Below, piece by piece: positions 57,901 to 64,000 of a DNA stretch of 64,000 bases. The notes under the pieces were generated by a model. The model ran no database searches, was not told where the DNA came from, and saw only the letters and a list, made by a program, of their open reading frames with translations. The DNA is from Mytilus galloprovincialis (taxonomy: Eukaryota > Mollusca > Bivalvia > Mytilida > Mytilidae), in NCBI RefSeq assembly GCF_965363235.1, contig NC_134847.1, positions 46,813,305 through 46,877,304 on the forward strand, given 5' to 3'. The translations under genes were made by a program, and so were the position numbers. The number at the start of each line of letters is the position of its first letter. Positions within the stretch are counted from its first letter, which is position 1.

Positions 57901-60900
57901 GTCAAAGGCAAATTCCAAAGGTATGTATACAAATATCCTTCATATCAGTTCATGAATCAAATAGATACTCCTAAATTTATTAGAACATATATGAAAAATT
58001 AAAATATTAGTTTGAAAAACCTTGAATTATCTTCTGTATAGTATTTGGAGGTGCTTAGAAACACTGCATATTTAGAAATATTTATTCTTCAAGAGGCAAT
58101 TTTCAGTTTCCAGTTAATTTTTGCCCCCACAACTGAAATTATGCTGCTGCAACTGAAAGTTGGGGGGGGGGGTATTATTTTACCCCTGTCTGTCTATCCG
58201 TCTGTTCCTCCCATTATGGGTTTTATAGTAATTCCACATCACTTCTCCTACAGTTTGAATGCTAGGAAGTTTTCACTTTGCTGGCTGTTTGTACATATAT
58301 TGAAGGTGTGATTTTTTTATCAATATTTGCTCTTTTGGAAGATAGTTGAACTTTGTCATTTTTGGGGTATAAGCGGTTTGTTATAGTTATTTTAAAATAA
58401 CATCTGCAGGTGCAATAATTGTGTCTCCCAGACACAACAATATCTCAACGAGCGTCCTACATTGACTTTGTTTTTAACAGTCTTACTTTAAAATCTTAAA
58501 GTTTGCAAAAGGATACAGAAACATTTATCAGATTAGAAGACTGAAATATTTTGCTGTTGGTTTAAGAATTCTACCAACAATTTTATAGGATTGAATATTG
58601 ATAAACAATGTGTATATTTGTGTTACAGATCAGTTTCTTACCAGATCAATGGTTCGTATAAACACCATGTGACAGTTATAGCAGAGGTAGTACCTGTATC
58701 ATTGAAGCTGTCAACAGATGAATTGATTCTGGGTGCTTCATTTGGTCTACCCGCTGAAGCAGGTTTGTTATTGGCCTTTTCAGAATCTAAAGGACTATGG
58801 GTTATCTCATTGTTTGTACACCAAAATGAAAATAACATGACGTCATTGGTTGAATTTCCATTGTGTAGAACGTTGTAACCCAATCCCAACGTTTTGGTGT
58901 ACGCTTTCGAAATTTTTTTACCCAGAATGCATAGTTTTCATTTTATTATAAGGTTGCTTTTTTCATCCCTTTAAGTGAAGTGGAGATTTTTTCTTAGAAC
59001 CCCATCATCCATTCAAATTATTAGTAAAGTCATAAGTAATTGCTTTTTAAAAAAAGTCTTTTGACCTTCACCGCTGGTTTACAGGTACATTTTCATGTCT
59101 CAATTACATGGACTAACTCTTATTAGATGTGAACAGACTGATTGACTTAGATTTTGTTGGTTGAAAAAGTATTTGCAGTTAGATCATGAAGATAAAAAAA
59201 AAACTGGAAGTTTAAAAGTGGAAACAAACATTGAGGAAACAACATTTTAATATTTCTGTGTAAGCTACAACATATTTTTTTCATTAAACAAGGCCTATAG
59301 TAGAAATAGAAAACTTTAAAATAGCATGAACGTTTATTTATAATTTTTTCAGGGTTCCGTGGTGTGATAACATTACATAATCCACTGAACCATGCTGCAG
59401 AGTTCACATGGACACCAATATTAGGTGACAGAGGAACTGCCTTCTCTATAAGACCAGCTGAAGGTAGGATTGCAAGTTTTTTTGTACTATAGAAGAGTTT
59501 TAAGTTTTGTGATCAGGATGTTTACAGCTTCTTTATATGATTCTAATACTCTTTAAAAAATATGTTATGAAAAAAAGTTTACATACTTGTAAATAATGAG
59601 AATTAACATGTAGGAATTAGGCCACTTTCACCCTGAGACTGAACAAGTTTGCTTCAATCTTGATTTAATTTTTGAACAATTATTATAAAGTTCCAATGCT
59701 TTGATATTGAAATCACTTGAAGATGTTTTAAAATTGTTGAATGCATATATGTAATTGATTGTATGTCAAATAATTGATTAGTTTATATTGCAAATATGTT
59801 AAACAAAATGTGAAAAAAAGCATTTTTCGCATCAGCAGTTTGATCTCAGCCTTAGAAAAATCTTTTTTAAAATGTTATTTTTATTTCTTTATAGGTACTG
59901 TAGATTCTTTCAAAGACTTAGACTGTGAGGTAGTATGGCATCCATCTTATTTAGCTCCTGAGGATGGGATGTTCTCCCTCAAAGTACATGGTGGTCCTAC
60001 ATTGCAACTCAGCTGTAGGGCAGAGGTATGAAATATCATGTTAATCATTAATTTTAAACTGCCTGAAAACATTAATTAAACATTTGCACCATTGATTTTC
60101 TTATGAAAGAGGGACAAAAGATACCAGAGGGACGGTCGAACTCATAGATCCAAAATAAACTGACAACACCATGGATAAAAAAGAAAAAGACAAACAGACA
60201 AATAATAGTATACAAGACACATACAAGATACATAGAAAACTACAGGCTAAGCAACTCACACCCAACCAAAAGCAGAGGGTGATATCAGGTGCTCTGAAAG
60301 TGTAAGCAGAAACTGCTCCAATCATCTCCAGATTGTACATGATGGTATTATAGCAGATCAATGTTAGCAGAATGTTTTACCAGTTGACAAAATATATGAA
60401 GCATAATTGTGAATGTAACACATGCATTTCATCCTTAATTGCATAAATTACACACAAAATGATTTGAAAGTAAATGATTTTCAAACTTTATTACAGCTTG
60501 GAACAGCCAGTGTACAGTTTGTAGAACGGAGAATCATGTTTGGTCAAACTCCCATAAATCTGACTACAACAAGGACAGCAATGTTGGCCAATACAGGACA
60601 AACTCATGCCTACTTTCAGGTAAATTTACTTTTGTTAAGGCAAGATGATTATACAGTGTAACCTGTGTTATCAGACACACTGGGGAACCAGAAAAAATAT
60701 TGGATTAAGCAGGGTGTCTAAATACTCAGGTTTTTTCTGTAAGGATAGACATATTTTGGGACCATGAAAATGTGTCAGTTAAAGCTAGATGTTGGAATAC
60801 TCAGGTGTCTTATTAGACCGGTTACACTAGTACTGTATTAGAATTACATATAATCTATTTAAAAAAAAAAGGAAATTCAATACTACATTTTACTAAACAA

Positions 60901-63900
60901 TTATTAATAGATTAAAATAGTTTTAAAATGAAAACTGGAATTTTTTTTCATCCTTACTAAATTAAAAGTAATTTATTACTGTGTCAGCTGATAGCTGTAG
61001 CTTTAAATATGGGTCACTTCTGTCACAATCATTGTGGTTGTTGTCTGTGTCCCACTTTATGTAAATCTGATTATCCTTGAAAGCTTCTGGATAGAATTCA
61101 ACTTAACTTGCCCAGTTTCTTTAAACCCACAGAGTTATGTAACTGCTACCTGAATTTTTTATCTGAGTCAATTTATCCACTTTTAAATCAAAATATAGGT
61201 CATTGCAATCACTATTATGCACATCTTCTTCAGAAGAAATGAATTTAGTATCAAATTAAGACTTCTGATTCTTGCCCAAACAGAAAAACTTTTACAAAAT
61301 AAGATAATTTTGTATGTAACAGTGAGCTTTTAAGAATGTTTATTTGGGTGTAATATATTTTTATTTGAACACAGGGTTTTTTCCAATAGTATCATTTTGC
61401 CCAGAATTTATTGCTAACATTTCTTTTTATTTATACAGGTGATAGACTCTAACCCTTTCCCTGGCCTTACTGTTTCACCTGTACATGGAGTGGTACCAGT
61501 AGGGGGGTTTGCAGAATTAAAGGTCATGTTAACCCCACAAGCTATGGTAAAGTTTGATACACGAGTCCAAGTGGCAATCAAACAAGGAAAGACACTAGAA
61601 CTTAGAATGGGTGGCACAGTAGAGCCACCTACTGTTGACATAGATCTGGTATGTATTGATATGAGACATTGATTTTTATATATATAAAAAACCATTTTGT
61701 TATTGTATACGAACAGATGAAATAAGTTGAAAAGAACAACAATAAGATAATTAAAATTAATGAATCTGGGGGAAACAAAATTTTTTTTTTTTTTCAAATT
61801 AAGGATGCGGTGTTACAAGACCACAGACTTCGGAGAATTACAATAAAACAAATCAACAATCATACTGAGTAAAGACTGAAAAGATAATAAAAAATTTGCT
61901 GGAAAACTTAACTTATTTTCTTTTGATCCTTTTCTTAAGTACCATGTATGTTTGGTATGACATTTATTATGAGATATCAGGATTTACATAAAAGTTCATG
62001 ATTTTAATTCTTGATGACAATACAGAAAAATCTTGATTTTTTGGGGTATATCTTAGAATAACAATAACTTATATTACATTTGATATTTTCAGCCAAACTT
62101 TAACTTTGGTGGTGTCTACTGTGGATCAGGATCTACACAGTCCTTTAGACTAGCCAACAGAGTAAGTACAATGTTACGTTAAGCAACAATCAATCAATCA
62201 AATAACAGGTTAAAATGTTGGATGCAAAATTAAAGTTTATTAACCAATTCTAATCTTCTGTAAATTTAAAAATGCAAGCTTTATAATAAAAAAAATCAGC
62301 TTATTTATGTATGTCTATAAACATACACATCAGTACTAAAATGAAAAAATTATAAAGAGTATGTTTATATTTTAATTCACAGTGCTTTTGTGTAAAAATG
62401 TGGAAATATTTTGAACAGATTACATTGTCTTAACAAAAGTGTTAAAAGTTAAGTGACAAATTTAATTCATTGAGGTATATATGGTCATAACTTAATCCTA
62501 AATTTATTCAGTTGGTCATGTCATTAAAAAGATTTAACATGTTTTAAGTGATTCCTCTTCTTTTTTTAGGCTGTTACTAAAGCTAAACTAGAATTTGATC
62601 TAACCAGATTTAGAGACTTCAGTCTTAGTTTCCCTGGTTACCAGACACAAGGTATGTATTACTTCGAATCCAGCATTTAATCCTTAAAAAAGCTTGATGA
62701 TAAACTGGAGGAAAAGACAAACAATATTAATGTCTAAATTCAATTTATAAAGATAAATAATGATTTATTTTTGGATATTATTCATCTTTAGTAAACAAAA
62801 AATGGAAGATTTGAATATTGTAAATCAAGACAAAAAAGGCATGCCATATTAACATTCCAAATCAAGGCAAACCATAACAAATCTTCAATGAAGTGGGACA
62901 TTTATGTTAAGTGGTAAAAGCGGACTGTGGTATATCATTCCAATCATATATCTTGATGAAGTGTATTTGTGTTATTATGTTTAGCATCTTAGAAATACCT
63001 CTACCAAAAAACTTCACCCAATTCACTTAGTCTTAGTGGACTGTATTACACAAGATACTTCCGCTTGTTAAATACACTACTTGTCATATTCAGGTGTTAA
63101 AAAAAAACTTAAATATTTATATGTTATGATATTGTTACATGTTTTGAATTCTTCTATGCGTTTTTTCAGAGGACTACAGTTTCCAGCTACTAAACCCAGG
63201 CATGTTTACTGTTACCATGGCACCAGAAGAAACCATTGAAGGAGAACTGATATTTATGCCAACTGAGGTATTTACCATTCTATGTGTTAGTCCATCTTCC
63301 TGGTAATGTTAATAGTATTTTAAGAAGAAAAGTGTTTGTTGTATAATTTGAACAGTGGCTTTTAGCTTGCTTCAAGTTTAAATTATTGTTATTGAAATTT
63401 GAAAGTACCCTGCTATATTGTTATGTATACCTGCTGGCATATTTTCAGGAGTGCATTTAAAAAAAGAAGTAGGGATATCTGTAATAATTTTCATTATATC
63501 AGAGCTTGAAAAATACTTTATTATCAAATAATTTATAAAGGATATATTGTAAAATCTAGCTATTTCAGAGTATAGATTGATTTTAATGTTAATTTTACCA
63601 TCATTGTTATATTTTTCTTCTAGGTGGCAGCATATGATTTTGTGATGCCATGTATTGTCAACATGCTTGGAGCACCAACACCAGCCCCGACACCATTCCC
63701 GCCTACACCAGCGCCATCTAACAAGAACAGTTTACAACATATTATAAATCCACGACCACAGCCATTCTCTGTAGCGACACCTAGTAAACATGTGATAGCT
63801 ACAGCCCTCAGACAACCACTTACTCTTTCTTCAAATAAGATTGAGTTTTCATTACCATCAACATTTGAGGATCCTTCATCTTCAACTGGTCTTGGTGTTA

Positions 63901-63905
63901 CAAAG
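45941..63905 (+). CDS. CFAP47: Cilia- and flagella-associated protein 47 (CFAP47), 5' part, runs off the window
   Basis: Axonemal protein with many ASH/MSP-type Ig-like domains, linked to the central apparatus and sperm motility. Exons: 45941-46090, 48623-48777, 49166-49373, 50463-50509, 50966-51194, 51634-51800, 52187-52317, 52909-53169, 53511-53669, 54109-54310, 54888-55040, 55520-55623, 56126-56208, 56715-56811, 57179-57282, 57808-57920, 58629-58762, 59353-59463, 59895-60025, 60497-60619, 61439-61648, 62093-62161, 62570-62651, 63170-63267, 63624-63905. They total 3603 bp in unbroken phase, 1201 codons; human is about 3190 aa, so over half lies beyond 64000. Ig-like strands such as PPVLDFGKVCLRSVRTMNLS and FGECPVGEHADV recur. 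EVVWHPSYLAPEDGMFSLKV and FQVIDSNPFPGLTVSPVHGV match remembered CFAP47. Exon 4 ends in a GC donor. The last exon has a Pro-rich linker (APTPAPTPFPPTPAPS). Confidence 0.92.
46735..46910 (+). repeat. Dispersed repeat in CFAP47 intron 1
   Basis: GAATGGAAATGGGGAATGTG, AGAGACAACAACCCGAC, CCCGCACCCGGAGGTGTCCT and CAGCTGGCCCC form a block of higher GC than the intron. It matches a widespread mussel interspersed repeat from memory. Class unknown, no coding capacity. Confidence 0.55.
50510..50965 (+). other. GC-AG intron of CFAP47
   Basis: The donor reads AG|GCAAGT and the acceptor TTTCCAG|AG. Only this donor keeps the frame (HVR joined to VKLEGREP). The nearby GT candidates, after CAT or after CAA, both run at once into AGT TAA. 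The other 23 complete CFAP47 introns in the window use GT. Confidence 0.85.
54375..54575 (+). repeat. Dispersed GATGTGGTATGAGTGCC-family repeat, CFAP47 intron 10
   Basis: GATATGGTATGAGTGTCAAT, GAGACAACTCTCCATCCAAG, GGTCAAGGTACAGCCTTCAA and AACGGGAAAACCAATGG follow in the same order as in the copy at 24610-24840. Confidence 0.75.
55135..55395 (+). repeat. Dispersed ACCAGAGGGACAGTCAAACTC-family repeat, CFAP47 intron 11
   Basis: Uninterrupted copy: AAAGATACCAGAGGGACAGT, CTGACAACGCCATGGC, AATAATAGTACACATGACAC, CATGCGGCACCCGTCGTGTT. It shows the normal join that the LINE breaks at 33600/34285. Confidence 0.75.
55865..56065 (-). repeat. Dispersed GATGTGGTATGAGTGCC-family repeat, inverted, CFAP47 intron 12
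   Basis: Reverse complement of the family: GGTTTTCCCGTTTGAATGGT, AGCCAAGGCTCCGTGTTAAA, GGAGAGTTGTCTCATTGGCA, CACCACATCTTCCTATATC. Lies about 1.3 kb from a copy in the opposite orientation. Confidence 0.75.
60100..60350 (+). repeat. Dispersed ACCAGAGGGACAGTCAAACTC-family repeat, CFAP47 intron 19
   Basis: GATACCAGAGGGACGGTCGA, CTGACAACACCATGGAT, AAACAGACAAATAATAGTAT, CATAGAAAACTACAGGC; the right end is diverged (GCTCTGAAAGTGTAAGCAG). Confidence 0.7.
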
Positions 63906-64000
63906 GTACTTTTAACAAGATGCATGTTGTTAATCCAATAAGATTGTGTGCATTATAATAAAATTTCACAGCACTTTTTCTAAACAGATTAGTACAAACA

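Overview
The window is nuclear DNA of an intron-rich, AT-rich animal, almost certainly a bivalve mollusc and probably a mussel (Mytilus-like). The evidence is four host genes with animal-type GT-AG introns, and dense bivalve-style repeats: satellite-bearing elements with ~160-bp core units, tRNA-derived SINEs, MITEs and a BEL/Pao-type LTR element. The species call rests on remembered repeat families, not on a search.

Layout. 1-4800 is intergenic, with a TIR element that carries a satellite-type insert, and one doubtful terminal exon. 4800-24530 is a repeat block with no host gene. It holds ~130-bp and ~160-bp tandem units, a 35-bp minisatellite, MITEs, two ~2-kb duplicated modules (15838-17877 and 21912-24211) and a young short BEL/Pao-like element (17988-20729). 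24600-27490 holds a dispersed repeat, a tRNA-like sequence and a reverse-oriented satellite array.

The gene part is two head-to-head pairs. TAF13 (minus, 27493-32998) and COX17 (plus, 33334-37086) have start codons 335 bp apart. DNAJB13 (minus, 40800-45591) and CFAP47 (plus, 45941 to beyond the window end) have start codons 349 bp apart. I reconstructed all four exon by exon with consistent phase: TAF13 123 aa in 4 exons, COX17 56 aa in 2, DNAJB13 317 aa in 7, and CFAP47 1201 codons in the first 25 exons. Transposons sit in introns: nested elements in TAF13 intron 1, a split repeat with a LINE tail and a complete short satellite element in COX17 intron 1, and MITEs or dispersed repeats in DNAJB13 and CFAP47 introns.

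Functionally, DNAJB13 (radial-spoke J-protein) and CFAP47 (central-apparatus-associated protein) are both axonemal, so one shared ciliary promoter is a natural reading; an RFX X-box-like sequence lies between them. TAF13 (TFIID) and COX17 (mitochondrial copper chaperone) are housekeeping genes. The strongest candidate for an undescribed system is the set of satellite-carrying elements. Several unrelated ~130-160-bp tandem cores are each framed by short hairpin-forming flanks, which fits the pearl/HINE (Helentron-associated) design.
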